Shown one piece after another: positions 25,115-34,108 of a stretch of DNA of 64,000 bases (its first letter is position 1; each line of letters starts with the position of its first letter). Location: contig JAFGVD010000010.1 in assembly GCA_016938135.1 (NCBI GenBank), forward strand, positions 1 through 64,000, given 5' to 3'. The notes under the pieces are model-generated. The model was not told where the DNA came from and ran no database searches. It worked only from the letters and a program-made list of their open reading frames with translations. The stretch is from Coriobacteriia bacterium (GTDB taxonomy: Bacteria > Actinomycetota > Coriobacteriia > Anaerosomatales > Anaerosomataceae). Both the position numbers and the translations under genes were made by a program.

Positions 25115-26899
25115 ATGCGCAGAAGGTCAGCTCTATCTGTACTGCTTGTAACGATGCTGTTGGCAACAACGCTTGTCGGGATGCCGATACAGGCGTCTGC
25201 GAACAGCAGGCCCGAGCCAAAGGTGGCTTTGTGGCTCACCATCCTGCACAACAGCGACGGAGAGTCCCAGCTAATAGACCTGGGTACCGGTCGAGAGGAC
25301 TTCGGCGGCGTCGCCCGCTTCAAGACGCTCGCTGACGAGCTGAAGTGGGACGCCACGCACTCCGTGCGGCCCTACGACCAGCTCGGTGCCAAGCGTGGCG
25401 TGCTGATGGTGTCATCGGGGGACAACTTTTTGGCGGGTCCCGAGTTCAACGTCAGCCTCGACAAGGGCGTGCCGTTCTACGACACCATAGCGATGGACTG
25501 GATCGGTTATGACGCCGTCGGCATTGGCAACCACGATTTCGACTTCGGCCCTGACGTGCTGGCCGACTTCATAAGCGGCTTCAGCAAGACCCGGCCAATG
25601 TATCTGTCTGCAAACCTCGGCTTCGAGGCTGAGCCGGCACTGCAGGCATTCGTTGACAGCGGTCAACTCGCCAAGAGCACCGTCATCAAGGAACGCGGCG
25701 AGTTCATCGGCATAGTGGGCGCCACAACACCTGCGCTCGCATACATATCGAGCCCTCGCAACGTGGAGATCATGGACGATGTGGCCGCCGCGGTACAGGC
25801 CGAAGTGGACAAGCTCGAGTGTATGAAGATCAACAAGATCGTGCTCATCAGCCACCTTCAGAGCGTTGAGGAAGACCTCTCGCTCATCGGTGAGCTTGAT
25901 GGCGTGGATGTCGTAGTAGGCGGCGGTGGCGACGAGATGCTCGCCAACGATGGCGACCTGCTCATCCCTGGCGACGAAGGTCTGATCTACGGGTCATACC
26001 CGCTGATGGGAAGCGACCTTGACGGCACCCAGGTACCCGTCGTGACCACACCCGGCGGCTATGCCTACATCGGAAGGCTGTCCGTTGCATTCGATCGGTG
26101 CGGCAACGTCATAGCCACTGGCAGCAACAGCGGTCCGGTACGAGTCGCTGGCGGAGACAACCCGGACGCGGTCAGCCCGGACCCGATGGTTCAGAAACTC
26201 GTTGTAGACCCGATCGTCGACGAGCTTTCTGACATGGCGGCAAACGTCATCGCCACAAGCGAAGTCGATCTGGACGGCGTGAAGTCACACGTTCGCACAG
26301 TGGAGACGAACGAGGGCGACCTGGTGGCAGATTCACTGCTATGGAAGTCCACGCTGCTGGCTCCCATATACGGAATGCCCGTACCGGACATCGCGATTCA
26401 AAACGGCGGCAGCATCCGTAACGACAGCATCATCCCTGCTGGTCCGGTGACAGAGCTGGACACGTTCTCCATGCTGCCTTTCCCGAACTTCGTGTGCATC
26501 GTGCCGAACATCCCCAGGACGCAGTTCAAAGACATCCTTGAGAACGCAGTCAGTCGCGTGGAGTTCGTCGACGGGCGCTTCGCCCAGATCTCCGGTTTCA
26601 AGTTCACTTACGACATGGCGCTTCCTGCAGGTTCACGCGTCGTGTCCGCAGAGCTTGATGACGGGACACCGCTCATCGCAGGCGGTGCCGTTGTGCCGGG
26701 GGCGGACCTGCATATCGCGACCCTGGACTTCCTCGCCAAGGGCGGCGATCAATATCCGCTCGCCGGAGCGCCATTCACTACGCTCGGGACTACCTACCAG
26801 CAGGCGCTGGAGGACTATCTGATCGACGGACTCGGCGGTGCTGTGACATCTGCCGAGTACCCTGAGGGTGGAGAAGGACGGGTCACGAGACTCAACTGA
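25115..26899 (+). CDS. Secreted 5'-nucleotidase/metallophosphatase-like protein
   Basis: A 594-residue UshA-type protein with a signal peptide (SALSVLLVTMLLATTLVGMP), an N-terminal calcineurin-like domain and a C-terminal nucleotidase domain (NGGSIRNDSI, DTFSMLPFPN). Phosphoesterase motifs SSGDNF and GIGNHDFDFG are present. The first motif is HNSDGES where classical enzymes have D-x-H, and the last is GGGGDEM where they have GGHxH, so two metal-binding histidines are replaced. A sub-branch of the family appears to share this, so it may act on other phosphoesters. It starts after GGGAGGAGAGAGGGG. Confidence 0.82.
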   Translation: MRRRSALSVLLVTMLLATTLVGMPIQASANSRPEPKVALWLTILHNSDGESQLIDLGTGREDFGGVARFKTLADELKWDATHSVRPYDQLGAKRGVLMVSSGDNFLAGPEFNVSLDKGVPFYDTIAMDWIGYDAVGIGNHDFDFGPDVLADFISGFSKTRPMYLSANLGFEAEPALQAFVDSGQLAKSTVIKERGEFIGIVGATTPALAYISSPRNVEIMDDVAAAVQAEVDKLECMKINKIVLISHLQSVEEDLSLIGELDGVDVVVGGGGDEMLANDGDLLIPGDEGLIYGSYPLMGSDLDGTQVPVVTTPGGYAYIGRLSVAFDRCGNVIATGSNSGPVRVAGGDNPDAVSPDPMVQKLVVDPIVDELSDMAANVIATSEVDLDGVKSHVRTVETNEGDLVADSLLWKSTLLAPIYGMPVPDIAIQNGGSIRNDSIIPAGPVTELDTFSMLPFPNFVCIVPNIPRTQFKDILENAVSRVEFVDGRFAQISGFKFTYDMALPAGSRVVSAELDDGTPLIAGGAVVPGADLHIATLDFLAKGGDQYPLAGAPFTTLGTTYQQALEDYLIDGLGGAVTSAEYPEGGEGRVTRLN

Positions 26900-27018
26900 C
26901 AAATCGGGACGAACGACTTGAAGCTCGACCGCGGGCCGTCCTTTGGGGCGGCCTGCTTGTCGACCACGCGCCCGCCGGCGCGGGGTCCTGTCCGGGCTAG
27001 AGACTCGACCTAATCTTC

Positions 27019-29913
27019 CTATTGCTCCCCGAACCGCCGCGCAATCTCCTCGGCCACGGTCTTTGCCGCCAGCGTCTCCACGTCGCGGACCGGCAGCGCC
27101 TCGAGGAACTGCTTCGCGTAGCGCTTGCCGCTCACGAGTCGAGCGTCCGCCAGCACCAGGCATCCGGTGTCCGTACTCGAGCGGATGAGTCGGCCGGCAG
27201 CCTGCTTGAGCTCGAGGACCGCCTCGGGCAGGTAGTAGTGGTCCCACGCACGCGGATCGCGTTCCCGCCGCTCCTCGTAAAGCGGGTCGCGCATCTGGCC
27301 GAAGGGCAACCGTGGGATCACCACGCAACGCAGCGTATCGCCCTTGGCATCAAAGCCCTCCCAAAACGACTTCGTGGCGAACAGTGAGAGTTTCTCATCG
27401 GCCAAAAACTCGTCGCGCAGCCGCTTGCGCGAGGCGCTGGAGCTCTGCACGAGCAGCCGCAATCCTTCACGCTCCAGCGGGTCCACGAGCCGCTTGTAGA
27501 GCTCCATCATGTCTCGGCGGTTGGTGAACAGCGTCAGGACCGAGCCACCCGTAGCGGCGTGCACGTCGAACAGCAGCTCTTCCAACGCGTCCAGGTACCC
27601 GCGCGTGCTGGGTTCCGGCAGGTCGCTCGGCACGAAGACCGCCATCTGGCGTTCGAAATCGTAGCTGGAGGCCAGGCGCAGCGTGTGACACGCCGCCTCT
27701 CCCACGCGGTCCAGCCCGACCGCACGCAGGAAGTGCCCGAAGTCATCGCCGGTCGCGATGGTAGCCGAGGTGTAGACCACTGAACGCAGCCGCGGGTAGA
27801 GCTCCTCGGCAAGCACCTCGCCCACGTCAAGGCAGAGAGCGGAAAGCGCCTCCGCGCGCTGGTCGCGCCGGCGGTCGGCGGTCACGCTGTAAACGCGTCC
27901 TTCGTCCTCACCCTCCAAGACGAGCACGAGCCCCTCCAGCTGCTGCGCGATGCCCGAGAGCTGCCCCGCCAGGTCGTAGCGCTGCTCGGTGTAGCCCTCG
28001 CCCAGCTCCTCGAGTCCGGTCACGACACCGCGCCCGGAGCGCAAGATCTCCTCAAGCCGCTTGGCAAGCGAGCGGCCCACACCCGCAGCCGTCCCCCAGG
28101 CGCCGGTCTCGCGCATTTGGGGCGTGATCCGCAGCTCCACGCGATCGTAGTCGCCCTCGCCGCGCGCGCTCAGGTCCTTCACGAAATCGAAGAACGACTC
28201 CGCCAACGTGCTCGCCAGCGCAACGGTCTCGCGCATCGAATCGATCGTCTCGGCAAGATGTGTGCCCGCTACCGACGGCTCCAACGCGGTGCGCGCGCGA
28301 AGCGCGTCCAGATAGCCGCCCCTGCCCTTCATGTGCAGCCCGAACAGCAGCCCCGCAAGTGTCACGTGTGAGGCGCTGTAGGAGAGCTGCTTGCGCGCCT
28401 CATCCTCGGCGCCATGTGCCTCGTCGATCACCCAGTGGCGCACCGGCGGCAGGATGCCGCCGTCAGTGGTGAGGTCGCAGAACAGCAGTGCGTGGTTGGT
28501 GACGACGATGTGCGCTTGCGTGGCGCGTCGCCTCTGCCCGTGCAGATAGCACAGCTGCGGCCAGTAGCGGCAGCGCTTCTTGGTGCAGTCTGATGCCGAG
28601 GCACCCAGCACGCGCCTCATCCCGGGCGGCCAGTGCAAGTTGACGGCGTCCATGTCGCCCCACGAGCTCTGCGCCGCCCACGCCACCAGCATCGCAAGCG
28701 CCTCGCGTGTCTCGGCGTCCGCCTCCTCCGCGGAGTCCAACGCGCGCTGCAGCTTGCGCAGGCAGATGTAGTGTTCGTAGCCCTTGAGCGCGACATAGCG
28801 CAGGCAGCCGCCCAGTGCATCGGAGAGCGCAGGCAGTTCGCCGTAGACGAGCTGGTCCATGAGCGTGTTCGTCTTAGTGGCCACGCCCACTGCCACGTGA
28901 TTGGCGAGCGAGAAACGCGCAGCCGGAACCAGGTAGGCCACCGACTTCCCGACGCCGGTGCCAGCCTCCACCGCCAGATGTGTGGATCCGCCGAAGGCCG
29001 TCAACACGGCCTGCGCCATCTGCGACTGCTCTCCGCGCTGCTCATATCCCGGATACATCTTGCCCACGATGCCGTCGCTTGAGAACTCCGCCAGTATCTC
29101 CTCGGCAGGCGGGCATACCAGCTCCAGCTCTGCCGCGTCCGCCATCGCTTCGTGCTTCTCGTGGCGTAACCGCTCCTGCCGCAGCGTCTTCAGGTCGAAA
29201 CCGCTTTTGGGCTTCCTTGCCGCCGAGAGATGCGCCACCACTGCGCCCAACGGCGATGCGGCGCCCAGGATGCGCGCGATCTCTGCGAGCACGGTGTCGG
29301 GCTGCGCATCCAGGCCACACAGCAGCACCCGCCACACGCCCACCAGAGCGTCAGTGTCATCGCACGCACGGTGGCAGCTGCCGCCGTCTATGCCGAAGGC
29401 GGCGACGATGTCGGTCAGCCTGTGGCTCCGCAGCCGTGGCAGCGCGAGACGCGAGAGTGGTAGCGAGTCCAGCCAGCGGCCGCGCAGCCGGGTGGGGCCA
29501 GCGCCGGCCGCCTCGAGGAACTGGCGGTCGAACGTGGCGTTGTGCGCTACCAGGTCACGCGTACCGACGACTTCGACGAGCTTGCTGATGACGCTCTCTA
29601 TGGGAGGGGCGTCGGCGACCATCGAGTCGTCGATCCCCGTAAGCTGTGTGGTCTCTTTGGGGATGGGGCGCTGCGGCTTGACCAGCGTGGCGTAGCGCGA
29701 CACTTCCTCCAGGCCGCGCATCACCACGACCGCCACCTCGATGATCTCATCGTGGAAGCGATCGAAGCCCGTGGTCTCCAGGTCGATGAAGGCCAGCTCG
29801 TCTTCGAATCCGAAGACGGCTGTGCGGGCACGCTCCGCAAAGGTCGCATAAACGGCCGAGATGTCCGGGTCCGTGCCCGGCACGAGCAAGCGCGAAAGCG
29901 CGTCAGTAGCCAT
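27019..29913 (-). CDS. dinG: DnaQ-like exonuclease fused to DinG-type helicase
   Basis: A 964-residue protein. Residues 35-200 form a DEDDh 3'-5' exonuclease (FIDLETTGFDRFHDEI, VAHNATFDRQFLEAAG, HRACDDTDAL). The rest is an XPD/DinG superfamily-2 helicase: AVEAGTGVGKSVAYLVP (Walker A), IDEAHGAEDEAR (DEAH), FWEGFDAKGD and AAGRLIRS. Four cysteines suited to an Fe-S cluster lie between motifs I and II: YICLRKL, then C-x4-C-x6-C in DCTKKRCRYWPQLC. Having both the exonuclease and the cluster is unusual. It acts on forked DNA or R-loops by family analogy. It is convergent with the nucleotidase gene. Confidence 0.93.
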   Translation of the reverse strand: MATDALSRLLVPGTDPDISAVYATFAERARTAVFGFEDELAFIDLETTGFDRFHDEIIEVAVVVMRGLEEVSRYATLVKPQRPIPKETTQLTGIDDSMVADAPPIESVISKLVEVVGTRDLVAHNATFDRQFLEAAGAGPTRLRGRWLDSLPLSRLALPRLRSHRLTDIVAAFGIDGGSCHRACDDTDALVGVWRVLLCGLDAQPDTVLAEIARILGAASPLGAVVAHLSAARKPKSGFDLKTLRQERLRHEKHEAMADAAELELVCPPAEEILAEFSSDGIVGKMYPGYEQRGEQSQMAQAVLTAFGGSTHLAVEAGTGVGKSVAYLVPAARFSLANHVAVGVATKTNTLMDQLVYGELPALSDALGGCLRYVALKGYEHYICLRKLQRALDSAEEADAETREALAMLVAWAAQSSWGDMDAVNLHWPPGMRRVLGASASDCTKKRCRYWPQLCYLHGQRRRATQAHIVVTNHALLFCDLTTDGGILPPVRHWVIDEAHGAEDEARKQLSYSASHVTLAGLLFGLHMKGRGGYLDALRARTALEPSVAGTHLAETIDSMRETVALASTLAESFFDFVKDLSARGEGDYDRVELRITPQMRETGAWGTAAGVGRSLAKRLEEILRSGRGVVTGLEELGEGYTEQRYDLAGQLSGIAQQLEGLVLVLEGEDEGRVYSVTADRRRDQRAEALSALCLDVGEVLAEELYPRLRSVVYTSATIATGDDFGHFLRAVGLDRVGEAACHTLRLASSYDFERQMAVFVPSDLPEPSTRGYLDALEELLFDVHAATGGSVLTLFTNRRDMMELYKRLVDPLEREGLRLLVQSSSASRKRLRDEFLADEKLSLFATKSFWEGFDAKGDTLRCVVIPRLPFGQMRDPLYEERRERDPRAWDHYYLPEAVLELKQAAGRLIRSSTDTGCLVLADARLVSGKRYAKQFLEALPVRDVETLAAKTVAEEIARRFGEQ

Positions 29914-29925
29914 GCCGAAAGACTA

Positions 29926-29957
29926 GCACGGCGCCCCGACTTTTCGGGACGCCGTGC
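29926..29957 (-). terminator. Hairpin terminator between the small membrane protein gene and dinG
   Basis: A near-perfect 32-base hairpin, GCACGGCG-C-CCCGA / TCGGG-A-CGCCGTGC with a 4-base loop, lies between the stop at 29985 and the dinG ATG. The T tract is weak. Confidence 0.55.
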
Positions 29958-29984
29958 GTCAAACAAATGCTGCTGTTTTCAGGG

Positions 29985-30539
29985 TTACTGAGCCATACCG
30001 ACTGCGCGGGACTGAACGACCCAGCCGCCTTCGTACATCTCGAACGTCCACATGGCTGACCATATTCCGTTGGCGCCAAGGTCCTGCTCGGCGCTGACGG
30101 TAGCGATATCGCCATCCTCAGAGGATTCCCCGATAGTGAACGAGGTCATGCCGTAGCCGGTCTGAGTGGCGCCGAAGTCCTCGGCGTTGTTGCCCTCCTG
30201 GCTGGTGGCCGGCTGCATCGCGAAGGCCTTCTCGAAGTCCTTGTCGAGGATCGCCTGGTAGTACTGAGCGACGTACTCCTCGGGGGTGACTCCCTCGGGG
30301 ACCTTAGTCGCAGTCGCAGGGTCGAACTCGACGCCGGTGGACGCGCCCATACCCGGCTGGCTCATGCTACCGGTCGTATCGGCATCCGTGGTGGCCGTTG
30401 CGCCTGTGTCGGCAACGGGAACCGTGGTCTCATTGCCGTTGTTCAACACGAGCAGTACCACGATGGCGAGCAGCAGAACCGCTACGACACCAAGCAGCAT
30501 CGGCACCGTCTTATTGCGGGCGGCATTCGTTTCGGACAT
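29985..30539 (-). CDS. Single-helix exported protein, unknown function
   Basis: A 184-residue protein with a short cytoplasmic stretch, one transmembrane helix (VPMLLGVVAVLLLAIVVLLVL) and a Thr/Ala/Asp-rich linker. An outer domain of about 100 residues begins VTPEEYVAQYYQAILDKDFEKAFAM, a pattern like DUF4878/NTF2-like lumazine-fold domains that follow a lipobox or helix in actinomycetes. The ATG at 30539 follows AAAGGATC. Function is unknown. It diverges from sdaAB. Confidence 0.65.
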   Translation of the reverse strand: MSETNAARNKTVPMLLGVVAVLLLAIVVLLVLNNGNETTVPVADTGATATTDADTTGSMSQPGMGASTGVEFDPATATKVPEGVTPEEYVAQYYQAILDKDFEKAFAMQPATSQEGNNAEDFGATQTGYGMTSFTIGESSEDGDIATVSAEQDLGANGIWSAMWTFEMYEGGWVVQSRAVGMAQ

Positions 30540-30608
30540 GGTGATCCTTTCGTCTCGCTTGCCTGAACAGCGCTTGCGCGCTGAAAGAGCATACTCCCCG
30601 CGGTTACC

Positions 30609-30637
30609 TTGCTCAACCGCCGAGCGGTGTATATACC
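30609..30637 (+). promoter_or_regulatory. sdaAB promoter
   Basis: TTGCTC (30609-30614) and TATACC (30632-30637) are separated by 17 bases, 20 bases ahead of the sdaAB ATG. The short leader leaves little room for a ribosome-binding site, and none is evident, so translation may be near-leaderless. Confidence 0.55.
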
Positions 30638-30650
30638 GTTTGCTATACAC
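30627..30650. promoter_or_regulatory. Palindromic operator candidate over the sdaAB -10
   Basis: GTGTATA-N10-TATACAC is a perfect 7-bp inverted repeat covering the -10 element and transcription start. The position suggests repression. GntR- or TetR-like repressors use sites of this size; no such regulator is adjacent. Confidence 0.5.
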
Positions 30651-30657
30651 TCAGCAC

Positions 30658-31329
30658 ATGACACGCCAACGCAGTCTTTTCGAGATAGTCGGCCCCGTGA
30701 TGATCGGGCCATCTTCAAGCCATACGGCGGGTGCAGCCCGTCTTGGCGGACTTGCCCGCGCCATCATCGGTCAAACGCCCTGCTCCGCGCGCATCCTGCT
30801 GCACGGCTCGTTCGCCACCACCGGCCAAGGACACGGGACCGACCTGGCCATCGTTGCAGGGCTTCTCGGGATCGCACCGGATGATCCCCAGATCCGTGAC
30901 GCATTCGCCCTTGCCGGCGCAGCCGGACTCACCTTCTCTTTTGACGAAGCGGATCTGGGAGAAGTTCACCCCAATACCGCGCAGCTCGAGATGACGGATG
31001 CCCAGGGCCGCGAGTGGATCGTGCGCGGCTCGTCACTGGGTGGCGGCGACGTCATCGTGACGCTCGTCAACGACTTCCCCGTGCAGATCACCGGTGAACT
31101 GCCGGTGCTTCTGGTCGTGCACCACGATCAGCCCGGCGTCGTAGCGGCGGTGACGGCCCGGCTTGCCGCAGACGTCATCAACATCGCAGGCATGCAGGTA
31201 TCGCGCGAACGCCGTGGGGCGCGCGCGCTCATGCTCATCGCAACCGATCAGCCGGTGGCCGAGGAGATAGCCGCGTCGGTCGCGGCTATCAACGGCGTGA
31301 CGAGTGTCAGGCAGGTCCCTGCGGTCTAG
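30658..31329 (+). CDS. sdaAB: L-serine dehydratase, beta subunit
   Basis: A 223-residue subunit of the iron-sulfur L-serine deaminase (serine to pyruvate plus ammonia). It opens with SLFEIVGPVMIGPSSSHTAGAARLGG, the family signature with the SSSHT substrate loop, and ends in an ACT domain (VLLVVHHDQPGVVAAVTARL) that can sense serine. The alpha subunit is not adjacent; it lies 3.2 kb away on the same strand, beyond the feo-mrp genes. The stop codon shares CTAG with the mrp stop on the other strand. Confidence 0.95.
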   Translation: MTRQRSLFEIVGPVMIGPSSSHTAGAARLGGLARAIIGQTPCSARILLHGSFATTGQGHGTDLAIVAGLLGIAPDDPQIRDAFALAGAAGLTFSFDEADLGEVHPNTAQLEMTDAQGREWIVRGSSLGGGDVIVTLVNDFPVQITGELPVLLVVHHDQPGVVAAVTARLAADVINIAGMQVSRERRGARALMLIATDQPVAEEIAASVAAINGVTSVRQVPAV

Positions 31330-32066
31330 GAGACCGCTTCGGCCACCTTGAGCTCCGCCAGGATCGTCTGGGCGACTGCGTCGAACTCCTCGTTGGCCAC
31401 TTCTCCTGAACGACCGGCATCGGCAAGCTCGGCCCATGCAGGGCTCAACGGGAGCGTAGCCAGCCGGGGCATATCGCCCTCTTTGCTGCTGTCCACGGGG
31501 CCGAAGACCTCGATACGCTCGTCGCAGTGAGGACAAACGGCGTACGCCATGTTCATCACAAGACCGAAGACGCCGACCTCTGACTGACGGGCCATGTCCT
31601 GTGAGCGCCGCGCGACGTTCGTGACCATATCCTGCGGGGTCGTCACCAGGACGATGCCGTCGGGCTTGAGCGTCTGCAGCACCGTCAGCGCAGCGTCCGA
31701 CGTGCCAGGAGGCATATCCACCACGAGGTACTCAGAGTCGCCCCAGTCGGTATCGTTGAACAGCTGGGTTATCGCGCTTGAGATAAGCGGACCACGCCAG
31801 ATGATGGCCTTGTCGTCGGCCGGAAGCATCAGGCTCATGGATGCCACCCGGATGCCGTCAGGGCTCATGCCCGGCACCAGGTTGCCCTCGGCGTCCACGT
31901 GCGCGCCTCTCGGCACACTCAGAAGGTGCGGGACCGAAGAGCCCGTGATGTCGGCGTCAAGCACTGCCGCCTTGCCCGTGCTCCTGTGCAGCGCCGCTGC
32001 CAACCCTGTTGCGACAAAGGACTTGCCCACACCGCCCTTACCACTCATTACTGCGATGATCCGCAT
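31326..32066 (-). CDS. mrp: Mrp/NBP35-type P-loop ATPase, Fe-S cluster carrier
   Basis: A 246-residue SIMIBI ATPase. The deviant Walker A is MSGKGGVGKSFVATG near residue 7, the switch region includes DADITGSSVPHLL, and VVDMPPGTSDAAL is the family hallmark. The CPHC motif (residues about 175-178) binds a bridging Fe-S cluster at the dimer interface. Mrp proteins deliver clusters to target enzymes, and the window encodes many. It is the last gene after feoA-feoB and a Cys-rich small protein, suggesting a link between iron import and cluster assembly. Confidence 0.93.
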   Translation of the reverse strand: MRIIAVMSGKGGVGKSFVATGLAAALHRSTGKAAVLDADITGSSVPHLLSVPRGAHVDAEGNLVPGMSPDGIRVASMSLMLPADDKAIIWRGPLISSAITQLFNDTDWGDSEYLVVDMPPGTSDAALTVLQTLKPDGIVLVTTPQDMVTNVARRSQDMARQSEVGVFGLVMNMAYAVCPHCDERIEVFGPVDSSKEGDMPRLATLPLSPAWAELADAGRSGEVANEEFDAVAQTILAELKVAEAVS

Positions 32067-32086
32067 TGATACCCCCGATTCTTTGG

Positions 32087-32248
32087 TCAGTTGCACTTAC
32101 TTTTGCACGAACGACACGCCCCTGTACACGCGACGAGTTTAAGGGAATTGCACCGCGGGCAGCGGATACCGCTAGCCACCAGACCGCACTGGGAGCAACG
32201 GCTCCGCTCGCCCGCGGTGAAAGTTGTCATGTCCTTGTTCCGGGTCAT
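32087..32248 (-). CDS. 53-residue Cys-rich protein between feoB and mrp
   Basis: A small gene starting at ATG 32248, directly after the feoB stop (TAGATG), with GGAGGCG inside the end of feoB. The product has eight cysteines: CSQC at 18-21, CPRC at 30-33, then C41, C45, C48 and C52 (CTGACRSCKSKC). The first four look like a zinc ribbon; the last four could hold another metal or cluster. It lacks the membrane helix of the known FeoB-associated Cys-rich proteins. Position between an iron transporter and an Fe-S carrier suggests metal handling. Family not recognised. Confidence 0.75.
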   Translation of the reverse strand: MTRNKDMTTFTAGERSRCSQCGLVASGIRCPRCNSLKLVACTGACRSCKSKCN

Positions 32249-34108
32249 CTAGAACGCCTCCAGGGCGCGGGCGAGCAAGCCGCCCACCAAGAACGCGAGT
32301 CCGATAGAGCTCGCGAGAAGGCCGGTAAGATAGCGCACGCCGCGCTCTTTCAAGATCACCATGATGCTTGCGATGCACGGTACGAACAGCGTGATGGTTG
32401 TCATTCCCACCAGCAGCTGCGAAGGGGTGAGCCCCATCGTGAAGAAGCCCGCGGCTCCGAAGTCCCGTCGTACGAAACCCATGACGAAGGCCGTGGCGGC
32501 CTCTTTGGGCAGGTGCAGCCAGCTCACCGTGAGCGGAACGAGCGCGTCTTGGATCCACGCCAGCGCGCCAACCACGTCCAGCAGCGAGATCAACATGGTC
32601 CCGAAGAGGAAGAAGAGCGCCACTTCCTTCATGAAGTTCCAGGCCTTGGTAACCGTCTTGCGCAAGACGTTGTCCGCGCGGGGAAGCCGGAGGCTGGGAA
32701 GGTCGATCAACAGATCGGTCGACACGCCCGGCGTGATCTTGTTGAGCACCGTGCCCACGGTCACGAACACGGTCAGCAGTACCCCGAAGTACCCCAGGGC
32801 ATAGCCCGGGCCTACACCCGCCATAAGCGCGGCGATCACGGCGATCTGTCCCGAGCACGGCACGGCGATAGCCATCAATGCCGTGGCGATGAAGCGTTCC
32901 CGCTTGCTGCCAAGGATGCGCGTGGTAAGCGTTCCCATGGTCACACAACCGAGCCCGAGTATCAGCGGAATGACCGCCCGGCCGTTGAGGCCCAGCGAGT
33001 TGAGCGACCTGTCCGCAAGAGCGGCGATCCTCGGCAGATAGCCCGAATCCTCAAGCAGGGCCATCAGCAGGTAGAAGCCGGTGACCAGCGGCAGGATTAC
33101 GCCTACAAGGTAGGTGGGCGTCATGGTGAGTACGCCGAACTCGCCCGCGAGGACTGTGTAAACGGCCGAGCCAACGGGAGCGACGCTGCTCACGATCTCG
33201 CGCACCAGCGGCTCCCAGTACGCCTGCATCAGCCCTTCTTCAAGCAGGCCAACCACTCCACCGGCAAGCCACTGACCAAGCACGATGTACATGGCCCACA
33301 GCAACAAACCAAGCAGAGGGATACCGGTAAGCGGGTTCATCATTGCCCGGGACAGCCTGGCCGAGAAGCGTACGCCCTCCTGCGTCTCGGTGAGCACGTG
33401 TCCCACGATATCGTTGACCCGTGCGCGACGCTGCATATATATAGGGTCCCGCTGCGTGCCGACGGGCACGCTGTGCCTCTCGGCAACTATCTCGTCGCCT
33501 TCCAGCACCATCACGGCTTCAGCACGTGAGCCCACCTGCGCCGCCATGAGCACGAGCTCCTCTTCCAGCTCAGGCGAACCGTGACCGGTCCGTGCATGCT
33601 CTATCGCCGAGACGAGCTGGGGGATGCCGGTGCCTTTGGTGGCCACGGCTTCGATGACCGGCACACCCAGTAGGTCTTCGAGTAGGTCGCGGTCGATGTT
33701 CACACCAAGTGCACGGGCCTCATCGGCCATATTGAGCACCACGACCATGCGCTTGCCCATGTCCAACAGCTGAAGAGTGAGGAACAGGTCGCGCTCGATA
33801 TGAGCGGCATCGACCACGTTCACCACGATGTCGGCGTCCAGGATTACGTCGCGGGCGACCGCTTCCTCGTCGTTGAACGAGGAGACACCGTACACGCCGG
33901 GTGTGTCTACAAGATCGCGGCCCTCGATGGCACCGCGCGTGAGCTCAACGGTTGTACCGGGGTAATTGGAGACATCAACATAGATTCCCGTGAGCGCGGC
34001 GAACACAACGGACTTCCCCACGTTGGGGTTGCCGGCGAGCACAACGGTCTCAACGCCATCGCGGGCGATGAGAGAGTTGGGGCCGTGACAGTGAGCTGTC
34101 TTGGCCAT
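32249..34108 (-). CDS. feoB: Ferrous iron transporter FeoB
   Basis: A 619-residue inner-membrane Fe2+ transporter. The cytosolic G domain has GNPNVGKS (G1), VDTPGVYG (G3) and NMAD (G4), followed by a helical GDI domain. The membrane part begins near residue 270 with two Gate repeats containing VTGFYLLMALLEDSGYLPRIA and GLGCVTMGTLTTRIL; a conserved Cys sits in the latter and another in AIAVPCSGQIA. It is at the short end for the family. It starts directly after the feoA stop (TAAATG). It provides iron for the many Fe-S and heme proteins nearby. Confidence 0.97.
   Translation of the reverse strand: MAKTAHCHGPNSLIARDGVETVVLAGNPNVGKSVVFAALTGIYVDVSNYPGTTVELTRGAIEGRDLVDTPGVYGVSSFNDEEAVARDVILDADIVVNVVDAAHIERDLFLTLQLLDMGKRMVVVLNMADEARALGVNIDRDLLEDLLGVPVIEAVATKGTGIPQLVSAIEHARTGHGSPELEEELVLMAAQVGSRAEAVMVLEGDEIVAERHSVPVGTQRDPIYMQRRARVNDIVGHVLTETQEGVRFSARLSRAMMNPLTGIPLLGLLLWAMYIVLGQWLAGGVVGLLEEGLMQAYWEPLVREIVSSVAPVGSAVYTVLAGEFGVLTMTPTYLVGVILPLVTGFYLLMALLEDSGYLPRIAALADRSLNSLGLNGRAVIPLILGLGCVTMGTLTTRILGSKRERFIATALMAIAVPCSGQIAVIAALMAGVGPGYALGYFGVLLTVFVTVGTVLNKITPGVSTDLLIDLPSLRLPRADNVLRKTVTKAWNFMKEVALFFLFGTMLISLLDVVGALAWIQDALVPLTVSWLHLPKEAATAFVMGFVRRDFGAAGFFTMGLTPSQLLVGMTTITLFVPCIASIMVILKERGVRYLTGLLASSIGLAFLVGGLLARALEAF

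Noticed and set aside
32087-32248. Known FeoB-associated Cys-rich membrane protein family
   Set aside because: The product has no transmembrane helix and a different cysteine pattern.
32066-33529. 487-codon plus-strand open frame opposite feoB
   Set aside because: His/Gln/Arg-rich composition without any motif; it is the antisense of a clear FeoB gene.
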